Positions 41,688 to 54,681 of a stretch of DNA of 64,000 bases are shown piece after piece. This DNA is from Fulvia fulva (lineage: Eukaryota > Ascomycota > Dothideomycetes > Mycosphaerellales > Mycosphaerellaceae): contig NC_063014.1 of the NCBI RefSeq assembly GCF_020509005.1, positions 4,154,001 through 4,218,000 on the forward strand, in the 5' to 3' direction. The notes under the pieces were generated by a model. That model did not search any database and was not told the DNA's origin. It saw only the letters and a program-made list of their open reading frames with translations. Numbering within the stretch: position 1 is the first letter of the stretch; each line of letters starts with the position of its first letter. The position numbers were made by a program, and so were the translations under genes.

Positions 41688-44600
41688 TTAGCCCCCGCTC
41701 CTAGCCGGTCTCGTCGCGCTACGCCGTATCCTCTCTTCCTATACTACTCCTACTAGGCGGTACTATTCTAGCTAGCCCTTCTCTAGTATCTAGTTCGTAA
41801 TACGCCGTAGGTCCTTAGCGTTATTAAGAAGTGCCCTAATCGTCCGGTTCCTCGCCTTTACTATCCACTCCCCCCTTCCTAGCGACCACCTCGGATAGAC
41901 GAGGAGTACGTGCCGTACGTTCTAGGAGCGATAGCCGTAGGGGCAGCTAGTATTCGTGTATCCTAGAACCTTCCTCTATAATAGGTACCCCTAGAGGCCG
42001 ATATGTTCGCTTCGTAGTTAGGTTACTATACTACTCTATACCCTCGTAAGGCGGTAGTAGATAAGCTTTAGGGGGTGCTTGACCGCGAATTTCGTAGCTA
42101 ACTATTCCTTAGGTTGTCCCGCTAGCTAAGGGCGTCTACTATACCCTATAACCTAGTTGTTCTACCTTTCCTTCTATAGTTACTCTATAAACAATTTCTT
42201 ACCCTCCTATTATATTACTACCTATTCGTCCCTTACCCGGTAGTTCGGCTCGTTTCCGGGTCGAATGCCCTTATATACTAGTACTAATTCGCGGGCCCTT
42301 ACGACTATACTAGCGATAACCTTCTATACTAGGTACTATACCGACTTGCCTAAGTAGGAGGTCCGTAGTCCCTAGATATATAGGTCGATCGGCGGTATAG
42401 CGGTCTCGTACTTAAGTATCCTTATTAGTATCGACTTATATACCCCGGTAACCTTCCTTAGGCATTAGTTTTAGATCTTCGCTAACGGCGCGACGAGTCT
42501 CTTTAATAGGTAGGCCCTCTCGCCTAAGGACTACACTTAGCTACTATAGGTAAGGACTGGCCGTATAATAGCCGTATATAGAAGTCGTAACTACCGAAAG
42601 TCCGCCCCCTATATAGACGTAGTAAGCCTCTAGTATAATACTATATTCTGTTTAGCTTTCTATAATATTACCTATACGTACTTCCTCTACTATAGCGCCG
42701 GGTCTACCTATAGTCCGAGGATCCTAAGCTAATTTACCGGGTTAGTCGTATACCCCTATATCTAGATAGAAGCTTATATATTATAGAACCGTGGCCGGCG
42801 CGTAAAGTGTATTAGATTGTACTTTTCTAGGGCAAACCGAGCCCCGTGCCTCCTAGCCTAGTCCTCGTAGATCTTATGCTTCTCTTCTAGTAGCCTATAG
42901 TTCTCCTTAGTCGAGAAAGACTACGCTAGGATGTTTATGTCGTCTACGAAGCCGCTCGTAGCGGTGTTCTAGGATTCTAGGGCTAGGAGTAGCGTCGCTA
43001 TAAAGAAGAGGAACAGAATAGGTACTAGCGTTAAGCCTTACGGGATTCTAGTATAGACTACTTGAAATGGGCTTCTATACTAGCCGACTAGGATCGACGT
43101 GCTACGGTTTTAGAGGTAGGACCGTATAAAGTTAATAAGCTACTTAGGGAGTCCTTTCGACCTTAGGATATAGAGTAGCCGCGAGTATAACACGTAGTCG
43201 AAGGCTCCCGATATGTCTAGACTAAGTAAGGATACTACCTTGTCCCTATTCCTATACTAGATAGCCTTTATCTAAGAGGTAATAAGTTCTATCGCGGATA
43301 GCGTCGACCGCTATAGGCGCGTACCTATCTAGGTGTCCGGGAGTAGAGAGTACTCCTCTACCGCCTTAGAGAGTCTCGATATAACTAGCTTCTTAAACGC
43401 CTTTCTAAGAGTATTAAGGAGCGTAATTAGGCGGTACGACTTTACCTACGTATAGTCTTCCTTTTACGGCTTACGTAGGACTACTATTATTGATCGTTTA
43501 AATACTATTAGGTAGTATCCGGTCTATAGGCAGGCGTTAAAGATCGCTACGGCTACTAGGGCTAGTTAATCTCTACACTTCTTTAGTAGTTTGTTTAGGA
43601 TCCTATCCGGTCCCGGGGCTTTCTTCGCCGGTAACTTCCTAAGTATAGCGGTAATATCTCCCTCGGATATATCCTATTAGACCGCAATACTAGGGGCTAG
43701 GGGAGTAGAGCTGTTTATGTCGCTTAGATTAGCCTCGACTAGGGGCGGGAAGAACTTGCTAGCTAGTAGATGCGCCTTGGCCTTAGGGTCGCTAACCGGG
43801 CTACTAGGCGGTTATAGCGCTAGGAATAAAGAAGGAGGGGCCCTATATAGGGTCCTGTCGGGCTCATTTCGCTAGCTTCTACATTCTCGCTAGCTTGTCG
43901 GCAATTTCTTCTACTATAGCTCTCTAGCCGACTACTTTCTCCCTCCGTATTGTAGCTTTCTTTTATTAGTATGCCTCCCTATATACGCTCTAGGCCTCCT
44001 TGCTATAGCTGCTTATCTATACCCGGCGGGCTCTCCTTACTTCTCTTACTACCGTAATATACTTCGGCGTCTAGTATAGTTTAGACTATGTCGTTAGTTA
44101 AGTAAGCGGAACGTAAAGTAAGGTCGCTTTTCTTATTTCGTCTATTAAGCCTTAGACTACCTCGTCTATCTCGTCTTTACTATTATATTACTACTACACG
44201 ATCTAGACTAGCCTCTCGGAGTCGTCGAGGTACGCCTAGATATTAGCCTAGTAGGCCTTTCTCTAGTTTAGCTTAGGGGTTCTCGCTAGTATATAATATA
44301 TCTATATCGTAGTAGAGGTCCTGACTAGTATATAGTCTAACGACGCCTCGAGTTTATGTTCGATCCTATAGTAGTTTACTATCTAGTAGTAGCTATCTAA
44401 GATCTAGGAGAGGTCGATCGTGCCTTAGAGTCCCCCTCTCTTCTAGGTGCCTAGGTCCTTTAGGGTATTAAGGGCAATTACGTTGCTCGCTATTAAGTCG
44501 AGTACTTCGTCGGCTATAGGGTACGGCTATATAAGGCTTTCCTAGGAAGGGTAGTATATATTAAAGTCTCCTACTACAATGTGGCACCCTTGTCTCTTAA

Positions 44601-44997
44601 GCGCACTGTCTAGGTATCTATAGACCCCTAGGTCGCGGCTAGACCTCGAGGCTAGCGGTTATATATATAGGTTGTATATCTAGGTACTACCTACGTAGAG
44701 GGAGGTAATATCGCCCCCGCCTTCTTCGTCTACGTAGTACACTACCTCCTAGTCGGATTCTAGTATGTCCTTACTAATATAGAAGTACGTACGGGGTCTA
44801 CCGTCGCCTCGTAGGTATATATAGCCTAGTAACTTATAGGTCGTTAGTCTCTTATAGTACGGGTTAATCTATAGCTCCTAGATTACTAGGACGTAGTAGA
44901 CGTACGGGTCCGCCTTATATAGGAAATAGTTCTAGACTATATCCTTACTATAGTTGACCTTATACTAGATAATACTAAGCGTGTCGAGGCTAGTTAT
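41688..44997 (-). pseudogene. LINE family A ORF2 (endonuclease-RT)
   Basis: Homologue of 405-3716 with the same start context (…CTAGCCTCGACACG) and the same stop. All recognisable domains are present but broken by RIP stops, and the start codon is ATG to ATA. It is non-functional. Confidence 0.8.
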
Positions 44998-46330
44998 TGT
45001 TATCGATAATCATTTCCTCTATAATGCCCTATATCCTACTACCTAGCGCGTCCTAGTCTACGCCTATCGGTTATATACTAAAGGGGAGCCGGGCCTAGTT
45101 AGATTTCCTCGCCGTAGCTAGCAGAGTACGTGGCCTCCTATAAGCCCTAGGTTACGTATCCTTTATATCGTTCTCGGCCCTAGGGCGCTTATACCCGACC
45201 GCCGCTAGCTAGTTCCGGTATAGGCTAGCCTTACGGTCGCCGTAGAATCTTAGGGCGACGGTTCTGTTTATAATTGCCTTGTTTTTCGCCAGTTTCCGCT
45301 ATAGGCATTCCGTACTATACGATAGGTAGTGCCCTAGACAATTCGCGTACCGTCTCGTAGTCGATATATAGTCCCTAGATATATAGTCTCCTATATAGTT
45401 CGAGTAGGCCTACTTGTTTATATACGTATAGGTTTAGTATCCGTACTGTTAGTATTTAAAGTATTAGAGGACACGAAAGGATAAGGAGTACTTTTCGACT
45501 ATCTTAAGGCTATATTACGAGATCGAGCCTTGTTCTATTACTAGATCCGCCGCTTTCGCGTCTTATAGCTATACGATTAGCGCCGAGGCCTTCTTGCCTT
45601 CTAGCTATTTATTATAGAGCCAAGTCGCCTTCTAGATTAGAGAGTTAAGAGTAACCGGGTTGTCCTCTTAGAGAGTACGTAGGTAATCTTAGTTAGTTAG
45701 GTCGAACTCTTTAGGTATATCGTAGACTAGGATCGTAAGTTACTTCGTTAAGACCTTCGCTAATACCGTAACCTTAGATACCTACTATAGCTATACCTCT
45801 AGGTGCCTCCTAGTAGTAGTAGAGCTAGTATAGATCTATAGAGTACCGTTAGACTATTAGTTCACTACGACTACCCCTAGTTAATTAATTTGCTAGGCGA
45901 GCTCCTTATTCGATAGCTTCGTAACTTCGACGTAGTCTTCCTTTACTATAATACGGATCGAAACTATATCGTACGTTAGGCGGGCCCCTAGTATCGATAC
46001 CGCGACCGATACCTAGCTATAAAGGTGTTGATTCCGGGTAGCCTTATTAATCGCCTAAGACGTCGTCCTTATTTCTTATTACCCTCGGTAATACGATAGT
46101 ACGAGCGCCGTACGTAGCTAAGTAATTATTACCTATAGAGACCGGTATAGGAGCTAGTCGTTAGTTTCTTTACTTTTTATGCCCTCTATAAGTTACTACT
46201 AGTTGTCTTAGGGGAGCTTTGTCTATAGAGCCGTAGGCGCCGGTAGTGCCGTAGCCTAGGCTACTATTGCCTAGGAGTTACCTAATGTAGCTAGGTACCT
46301 CCGTAGCGTTTAGAGCTAAAGAAATAGGGT
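44998..46330 (-). pseudogene. LINE family A ORF1
   Basis: Lies directly 5' of ORF2 on the minus strand. The zinc-knuckle end near 45280-45420 matches the fragment at 1-412 with Cys/His to Tyr changes. The upstream part has the same order as other ORF1s here. No open frame survives. The 5' limit is approximate. Confidence 0.6.
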
Positions 46331-46441
46331 AAAGAGAACTTTAAGCTATCTAAATTAAATAAGGTAGAACTCCCCTAATTCTAGGGGTAGTTGCCTACTT
46401 TATAGATCGTTAGAATAGCCTTAATAAGGGCTTTCGAATAT

Positions 46442-48248
46442 ATCGTGTTTAGTCTAGATCGGGGATATAATATCTTACTTAATATAATTACGAGATCTAC
46501 GATAAGGAGCTTATAGCTATCGTTCGCGTATTCGAGGAGTAGCAACCTAAGCTAATAAGCGTACCTTCTAAGGTCCTTACCGACCAATTATAAGGGCTTA
46601 AAGTAGTTTATAACTACGAAGTAACTTACGAGACGCTAAGTAAGGTAGAGTAAGTTTCTCTTAGGCTTCGACTTCTAGATTAAATATCGCCCTAGTAAGC
46701 TAGGTACTAAACCTAATAGCTTGACCCGTCGACGTTAAGATATAGACGCCGAAGACGATAGAAAGTACCGATAGTAGGTAGTACTTAAACCTCGTAACCT
46801 ACTACCTAAAGTATAAGAGCGCTTAAGGCTCTCCGCCCTAACGACTTTACGTATAGCTACGAAGTAGTACTAGCTAGCTCTATACGCATTAGACGCTAAC
46901 GAGGTAGCTATCGAGGAGCTAATCGAAGAGGTATACGCTAAGGATAAACTTACTTACGGTATTAAGAAGGTACTTACTAAGAACGCCCGTATACTACCTT
47001 AAGCTCTAGAGGGTTCGAGCTATATCTCTCTAAGCGACTTCGAAGTGACCGAGAATAGTATAGTCACTATTTAGGGTTGAGTCTACGTGCCCTATAAGCT
47101 AAGACTAGAGCTTATAGCTAGATACTATAATGCTCCTATAGCCGAGTACCCCGGCCGTAAGAAGACCGTCGACCTTCTTACTAGAACGTACTACTAGCTA
47201 GGACTCGCTACGGACGTTACTAAGTACATTAAGAACTATTATATTTATACTAGATAGAAGGCTTTCTATAACGCGTATTAAGGATCACTACGGTAGCTAC
47301 CTATACTAAGTAACGCGTACTAGGAACTTATACTAGATTACGTCGTCGAGCTACCGGAGAGCTATAGTATAGAGGGTATACAATATACGAACGTACTCAC
47401 CCTTACGGACGGACTTACGAAGTATAAGCACCTTATACCCGTAGTAGACCTAACGCCGGAGGTAGCCGCGGGTACTATACTAAAGTATATAATTAAAGAC
47501 TATAGTCTCTTTAGTACTATTATATCCGATAGAGGTATATAGTAGACTAGTTCGTTCTAGAAAGCGCTAATAGCGAGACTTAATATACGTACTAAGATCT
47601 AGACCGCTTTCTATCCCTAGATAGACGGATAGTCTAAGCGTACGAACTAACTAATAGAGTAATACCTCCGCGCGTAAATTAACTATACGTAAGACGAATA
47701 GGTCTAATAGTTACCTATTATAGAGCTTATACTTAATAACTAGTAGAGCGCTATAACTAGTATATTACTATTCTTTACGATACTCGGCCGTAATCTAAGA
47801 ATAGAAGTCTTACCTTAGGTAACTAGACCTACCGCTAAGCTCCCGGAAGTATAGGCCCTCTCGAAGAAACTTATAGAAGACTTTATAACCTTTATAGAAT
47901 AAGTTTACGTATACTATATTACCTAACTTAACTATATCTAAGCGCGATACGCTAACGTCGTAGCTAGTAAGCGTAAGCTAGCGCCGTAATATACGATCGG
48001 AGATAAGGTTTAGCTAGATATATAAACCCTCCGTACTTAAAGGCCTTATAAGAAACTTAACTATAAGAATATAGGACCCTTTACTATTACGCGTAAGATT
48101 AACGCGGATGTGTACGAATTCAACCTATAAGAAAGTATACGTATTTACCCGCGCTTCTATACTAGCGTATTACGACCGGTAAGCGACGACCCCTTTCCTA
48201 ACTAGTTATAAGGATAGCTACTAGTCGAGGCTACCGACGGAGATAAAG
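46442..48248 (+). pseudogene. Gypsy RNase H and integrase remnant
   Basis: The plus strand reads RNase H (YEIYDKELIAIVRVFEE near 46500), then a linker, then an integrase zinc region (ARYYNAPIAEYPG-like, then KKTVDLLTRTYY near 47160), then a core segment (near 47340-47560, VVDLTP then IISDRG-like) and the C-terminal GPF module near 48060. It is the same family as the 6364-14325 remnant. It is interrupted by the LINE at 48264 and continues at 53404. Confidence 0.7.
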
Positions 48249-48263
48249 AGCCGGAATATATAG
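48249..48263. repeat. 15-bp target site duplication of LINE B, left copy
   Basis: AGCCGGAATATATAG here and at 53389-53403. Confidence 0.88.
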
Positions 48264-51200
48264 ATAGATAGATAGATATTTCATTAAGCTGTTATAGTGC
48301 CCTTTGGCCTATATAGCTATACTATCTTGTTTTTATATATATAGAGGGGAAACCGTGTTAGTGAAAACCCCTCCTCCTTCCCGCCTATCTTTTCCTCCTA
48401 GTTGTTGTCTTAATTTTCCCTTATTAGGGGTACGCTAGTGTCATAGGCCTGCCCTAATAACTACCCTATCTACCACCCCCTAGCTTCCGCCTCTTGTCTA
48501 TCTACTCCTCCGTCTCGCTAGCGAGGCTAAACTGCTAGAGGTATCCCTACTATAGTATCCACCGAGAGATTTGGCGAATGTTGCCTTTGTCCCTAATAAT
48601 TGACTTATAGTCTCTCCTTCCCGCTTAGTGCCTCTAATTTCCCCTACCTCTCGCCTACTACGGGCATCGTAGTAGCATATATTCTAGGTTTTACGATAGG
48701 TAGCCACACTAGTAGGCTAGGCTATAGATGTCTAGTACGCGTCTTCTAAATAGGTAGGCCCTTAACCTAATATATTCGGACCTGATTTGGATCGCTATGC
48801 TTACCTCGGCCCTTGTTAGGTCCCTATATAGCTAGTAGTTATGTCTCTAGAAGGCTCGGAGCGCTATCGGGCCTATTGTCTTAGGGGGCTTCCTTTTCTA
48901 GTCCTGCTCCTATAGGTAGCTAGCTATCTATTCCGCTAGGCTTTAGGTCTTAGCCTTGCTCCCGCCGGCCTAGCGAGTCCTACGCTCCTCCTCTTTTCGT
49001 ACTAGCCATTCGGTGCTTGTCTATATAGCCGTAAAGGTAGTAAGGTCATCCTCTTTTTGGCTTGTCCTATGTCCGGCCCCTCTCCGGTAGTGGCTTTCTA
49101 TCTTATTCTTTACCTCCTAGATCGTAGTTTATACTAGGTAACCTGTCGTCCTTACCGCGTATTGAATTCTTATTCCCCGGATATACTGGCCGATTAGTAG
49201 TGTTCCTGTCTCTATTTCTACCGTGCTTATTAACGTTGTCTTATATACGCCTAGTACCCTACGTAGGTTGCCTACCTATGTCCTATTTAGGGGTTGCTCT
49301 ATCCGTTTCGGGATCGGCTTGCCTACGCCTCCTGTTCCCTAAATCTATGCCCCGTATAGTATAGCTAGTCTAACGATCGCCTTATACATTACTCTTGCCT
49401 TGTCGAATGTTGCTCCCTATATAGATACCGTAAGTCTCTTTATCGAGGCTTCGTTAACTTGTACTCGACTCTAGGCTTTCTTAACCTATATATTCTAGCT
49501 TAGCTTCGGGTCGAGCTAGATCCCTAGTACTCGTAGCTCCGCTAATAGCTTTGTCTCGTAGCCTTAGATTCTTACCGCCGCCTTTATATTATAGTATGTT
49601 CTCGCTTTACTAAAGTGTATAAGTTGGTACTTTTTAGGGGCGAACTAGGCACTATACTTCTTTGCCCACTCCTCGCATTTCTTGTGCCTATCTTCGAGGA
49701 GGCGACAGTTCTCTTCTGTCGAGTCTAACTAGGCTAGGATGTTTATATCGTCTACGAACCCCGATACTAAGGTTTACGGAGAGGTGAGTAGGGGGATTAG
49801 ATCAGACATAAATATCAGAAACAGGATAGGGGAGAGAGTAGATCCCTAAGGTATTCTAGTCTCTGTCTTTACCGGGTCGGACGTGTACCTTCCTAGGACT
49901 AGGTATGTCGTCCGTTCCTAGAGAAAGGAGTAGACGAATGTCGTTACCTACTAGGGGATGCCTTTCTGCTATAGGATATGTATTAGCCTTTAGTATAAGA
50001 CGTTATCGAAGGCTCCTACGGTATCGAGGGATAGTAAGGACGCCGCTTAGTTCCTGCCGTAGTGCTAGAGGGTCTGAATTTACTCCGTAATTAGCTCTAT
50101 TACTATTAGTGTCGATCGCTAGCTTCTTCCCCCTATCTTTATTACTAGGAGTACGTAGTTGTCCTCGGCTAGCTACGTAAGTCTCTAGGCTACTATCTTT
50201 TCTAGGACCTTCCCTATCGTGTTTAGAAGTGCGATTGGTCTATACGACTTGGGCTAAGTATAGTCCTCCTTCTATAGCTTACGTAGCACTACTGTCATAG
50301 ACTCTCTATACGGCTTCGGGTGATACCCTAGCCGTAGGTACGCGGTAAGCAGGTCTACTAGGCTCGGCGCGATCTCTTCTCTATACTCTTTTAGTAGTAT
50401 AGTTAGTATCCTGTCTAGGCCTAGGGCTTTCCGTCCTTTTAGCTTACTTATAACTCCTGTTACTATATTAGAGCTAACCGCCTAATCTATGTCTAGGGGT
50501 CCCGGGTATATACTCGGGTCGATATCCGTAAGGTCTGCCTCTACTTACGTCGAAAAGAAATAGTCGGCTAATACATTTGCCTTATCCCGGGGCGTAGTCT
50601 AGGCGATCCCTTCGCGGTCTACGATTAGAGGGAAGTAAGGGGTTCGTTACTCTTTAGGTAGTCGTACCTATTTAGCTAGTCTCTATATCTATTCCGGGTT
50701 TTCTATAACGAGCCTAATCGTCGCTCTCTAGTCCTATAGCTTATCGCGTCTTATCTATACCTTCTTCTCTTATATCGCGCGATAGTATTGCTCCTACGTC
50801 TCTTAGGTATACTCCTTCGTCTACTATCGCCTTGCCCTTCTAGCCTCCTTTACCTTCGTAGAGTATTTAGGGGTCTAGAAGGCCTTCTACTATATTAAGG
50901 GCCGGAGTAACGGCGTATATTGTTCCGCTACCTACTATATAACCGAGGTAATCTGTTCCGCTACTTAATCTAGCTAAGCTATCGTCTCGAGTTCCCTATA
51001 CTACGGTAGGTTCGCTATTAGGAAGTCTCTTATATCGTCCTAGCGTACCTTCTTCTAGTTACGGCGTAGTTCACTTACTAGCTCCTCTATCGCCTTCACC
51101 CCTAGCGTCGTTTAGATAGGGATATAGTCTAAGGAGGCTTCTAGCGCGTAGTTTGGTCGGCATTCGACTAGTCTCTTTTCAAGTTCTTATAATAGAAAGT

Positions 51201-53388
51201 ATAGGTCGATCGTACTTACACTTATACGGGCCTTCTACGTCTCTATTCCCTTTGGTATTACTAAGGCCATTCCGTAGCGTACGGTTATATCTAGTAGCTT
51301 TTCCCCTAGAAACGCGTACGGGAGAGTGAATTCGAGTCCCTACCGTAGGTAGTAGAGGTTAAAGTCGCCGAGGAGTACTTGCTTTATGTCTTAGCTTAGG
51401 GTCCGCTCTAGGTAGGCGAGGGTTCCTAGTTCCCTACTCGTCCGACCCCGCGGTAGCGGGTTATAAACGTTATGGATCTAGATAGGGCCTTGTGTCGTGT
51501 CGATCTAGATTGATATTATGTCTCCTAGGTTGCCCTACTACGGTAGTATAACCTTCTACGACTCAAGGTCTATAGTCTTGCTTACGTATATATATGTCCT
51601 CGGGATAACACCTCGTTAGCCCGCGATTACGGTATAATATCTCCGGTCATTACAAGTGGCTAGGAGTCCTTCGTAGGGGTTGATCTATAGTTCCTATACC
51701 GCGATAACGTAGTGCCGTAGCGGGTCTAGCTCTTATAGAAAGTGGCGCTAGACCTTGTCCCTACTTTTGTTTACGTTATACTATACGATAGTAATGTCGT
51801 CGTATAGTATTATTCGTTATCCGTAAGGTCCATTTCCGTACTAACCTACTATATCTCCTAAGCCTATATCTCGCTGTCCGGCTAGCCCTAGAGCCGCTAG
51901 GGCGCCCTAAAGATTCGCATTTAGCCTAGTTCGTTAGCGGCCCGGTTAAGGTGTCGAGGCCTACCGGGAGGTAGATACGTTTACGGTTAGGTTCCCTTGT
52001 TCGTCTCTTCTACCCTCTTCCTTTTACTCGGTTCGAAGCCCTTATATACGGTAGGTCCCTCCTACTACCGTTAGGGGTACCTAGCTAGTATAGAAATCCT
52101 TACTTGTCTCGCTCGTTCTTATGCTACTATTTTAGTTAGGTATTAGCTTGAATACGCTAGGTGCCTTCTGCCGTAGTATATATACCTACTCTCCTTTTTT
52201 AGGCATTCCCTTCCCTAGTATAGGCCTACGTAGTAAGGACACCTTAGGGTCTTCTCCCCGCATTTTAGGGCTATATGACCGTACTATTAGCATTGGAAGC
52301 ATTATAGTACCCTATAGCTACTTTAATAGATCTCCGTGTCTATTCTCTCGTAGTTCTAGAATAGCCTATTATCTAGTATCTAGTTAGCTTGTTCCGCTAT
52401 CTCTACCTAGATAATTAGCGATAAGTATGTCTTTTCCCGGTCTACTGTCTTATATAGCTATACCGCCTTCGTTAGTCGTACTCCTACGGAGGTGTTCTAG
52501 TTCTATACTTAGAGGTAGAGAAGGTCTTCGACCTTAAATGTCCTAGGGACCCCGTAGGCGATGACGGTATACTGTTAGTAGGAGACTCGTACCGACTTCG
52601 CGACTTTAGTAGTCTAGTCCTTATAGGTCTCTAGCTTTCGTCTATTAGACTCTTATACGGTAAAGAGTCTCACTACGCCTATTGCCTCTACCCTCGCTCT
52701 AACTACCTCCTTTTGGCCGATTCTATCGACAATCTCCTTACTTATTAGGGCTACGATTTCTTGTTTTTCCGCCGGATTAGTAATATATAGGCGTACCGCC
52801 TTACTTGCCTTCGGAGGGGGTTAATTCTTACCTACTACTACTATTGCCTATATAGTTAGTCTCTAGGCTACCTTCTATGTTACTTATTAGATTGTTTTCG
52901 GGATTTAGTGTAATAGCGCTTTTAGCGCTCCTAGTAGCTGTGCTATAGTGTTCTTATATGTCCGGGCTAGGTGTTCGCTATCCCCTAGTAAGTCTTCCGC
53001 CTCCGTATATAGGGTCGTCCACGCTATATTGTTTGTCGTTAGCCTCTACTTTCTATATAGTAGGCCTTGGCTTGTGTCCTAGGTTTTTCCTTAGTCTGTT
53101 CTACGGTTTGACTCTTAGTATAGAGTATTCGTAAGGCTGTGGCTCTCGTTAGTTACTATCCTTTACTACTGTTTAGGGTCGCGCTTCCTAATTAGGCAGT
53201 TGTCCTCCGTAACTCCGTAACTCTAGGGTCTGCCTTTAGGGGAACGGAACCTTAGTTTTAGGGTTCTTTATACTACGATTGCGCCGCCGCTAGCGTAGGC
53301 GGGTCGCTACTACTTGAGTAGATTGCTCGCCTTAATAAGGGCTGTCGAATAAATAGTCCTCGTCCGCTATAGGTATCACCTTTACTCT
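48264..53388 (-). mobile_element. Near full-length LINE family B, RIPped, with 15-bp TSD
   Basis: A 5.1-kb insertion in the Gypsy 3' coding region. Order on the minus strand: 5' UTR, ORF1 (about 53250-51800), ORF2 (about 51800-48480), 3' UTR, (GATA)n. The shared 5' motif ends near 53363; a further ~25 bp before the TSD is seen only in this copy. The FVDD box reads FVDDIN near 49745. Mutation is moderate, with some un-RIPped runs. Confidence 0.85.
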
Positions 53389-53403
53389 AGCCGGAATATA
53401 TAG

Positions 53404-53897
53404 TCGAGGCGATTATAGATAGTAAGTAGACTAGAAAGATAAGAAAGTACGTAACGTATACTATCCGCTAGGTAGGCGGTACTATTAAAGAGGTACCTTA
53501 TAGTAAGTTAAAAGGTAGTATAGAGGAGGTGATAGCCGACTATTACTATAAGAACCTATTAGCGGCCGGTCTACTACCTAGCTTACGGAAGCCAAATAGT
53601 TAGATACTAGACGACCCGGATATTATAGATAGTAAGCCTATAACGCTAAAGAATCCGTTACCGATAGTCGACCCTACGACGCCCGCGTAATATAGATATA
53701 ACTTAAGGTAAGCTAAGGCTTAATATATAGACAGCTTATCTAAGGTATACTACGGTAGAATATAGACTCTCGACTTAAGGCTTACTACGGTAAGATATAT
53801 AGTCTCTCTACGGTTAACCTAACGTAGGATTAGTTAAGCGTTATATAGATATACCCTACGTCGATATATTTCCGCGTCTAAGGGCGTACGGCGGTTT
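53404..53897 (+). pseudogene. Gypsy C-terminal chromodomain-like region
   Basis: The plus strand resumes the Gypsy frame: EYIVEAIIDSK, then RKYVTYTIR, a stop at a likely Trp, VGG, then PYSKLKGSIEEVIADYY. The spacing resembles the chromodomain of fungal chromoviruses ('VEAIL...YLVKWxGY...ENL'), but the aromatic cage is not clearly preserved. Such domains steer integration to marked chromatin. Confidence 0.5.
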
Positions 53898-53908
53898 AAG
53901 AGGGGGGA
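53898..53908 (+). promoter_or_regulatory. Polypurine tract
   Basis: AAGAGGGGGGA immediately before the LTR match, the usual plus-strand primer site of LTR retrotransposons. Confidence 0.7.
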
Positions 53909-54160
53909 TAGTATTACAATTCACCTCGTAAGGCTATACTTAGTATTACTTTACCTCGTACGCTAGCGTACCCGGACCCTAGACCCTAACCTCGGCGTTT
54001 ACTTTATCGCGGCTTTACGACTTTCTTATCTTCTCTTCTTCGTAGAACTTATTCGATACTAAGGTGTTTATACGTTTTCGCCCTATATCGCCTTATCCGT
54101 ATTAGAAGGTACGTAGCGCCGGATAATATTATATAATAGGGCTACCTTAGGTACTACCCG
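53909..54160 (+). repeat. Gypsy 3' LTR (start certain, end approximate)
   Basis: Begins just after the polypurine tract and matches 14325-14097 in reverse complement, and part of 6480-6636. The end was set where similarity fades; the LTR may be longer. Confidence 0.6.
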
Positions 54161-54657
54161 TAATATCCTTAAGAGCCTAGTATTTCGCTCTAAGAGTAGT
54201 CCGGCTATATATAAGCTCTTATCCTAACTTAGTCGTTATCCGGAGAAGGTAGGTAATAAGCTTTAATTGTATAGTAGTAAAGATATTATATATCCGTTAC
54301 CTTTAGTCTATATCTATTTATTATAGCTTAATAAGGTCTCTCGCTATAGCGTCTCCTACCGTATACGCTTATTAGATTTCCTAAAACGTTAAGTAAGTAG
54401 GCTCTATTAGCCCGTTACTTAGTTAGTAAGAATCTATATACTTCTAGATATTTTAAGATTTAGCGTAGAGCTCTAGCTAACGGTTAAACTTATCCTATTA
54501 GTTATAGCTCTTTAGAACTACTGTACTCTAAGGTAGGGTACTAGTTACTACGGTCTCGGTAGTTACTATAACTATAGATAGAGAGGCTAGTAAAAGTTCT
54601 ATACGGGTTTACTAGGCCTAGAGGTACTACTATACCGGTTATAATAGTATCTTTTTT
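54161..54657. other. No gene seen
   Basis: Decayed TA-rich sequence between the Gypsy LTR and the tail of LINE C. It may hold the rest of the LTR and older repeat DNA. Confidence 0.3.
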
Positions 54658-54658
54658 A

Positions 54659-54681
54659 ATATATATATATATATATATATT
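54659..54681. repeat. (AT)n run at the 3' tail of LINE C
   Basis: About ten AT units where other LINE copies have (GATA)n or (ATCT)n. It may be an altered tail or the target sequence. Confidence 0.7.

Larger units (their letters stand above)
41501..46441 (-). mobile_element. Near full-length LINE family A, RIPped
   Basis: About 4.94 kb. (GATA)n at about 41508-41524, then the 3' UTR, ORF2 from about 44997 (ATG now ATA) to a stop at 41688, then ORF1 and a 5' UTR ending near 46441 at the GGGCTTTCGAATA motif shared with family B. RT and endonuclease motifs can be followed (FVDD complement near 42940; DFN complement near 44560). Many TAG/TAA stops. Left flank is LINE D and right flank is Gypsy, with no convincing target duplication. 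Confidence 0.8.

Noticed and set aside
52148..52387. 79-codon plus-strand frame
   Set aside because: Antisense to LINE B ORF1; the corresponding segments of other LINE copies are not open.
53340..53388. HDV-like ribozyme at the 5' end of full-length LINE B
   Set aside because: I tried to pair the 5' region on the minus strand and found no consistent P1/P2 nesting or J4/2 motif; the exact 5' end is also uncertain.
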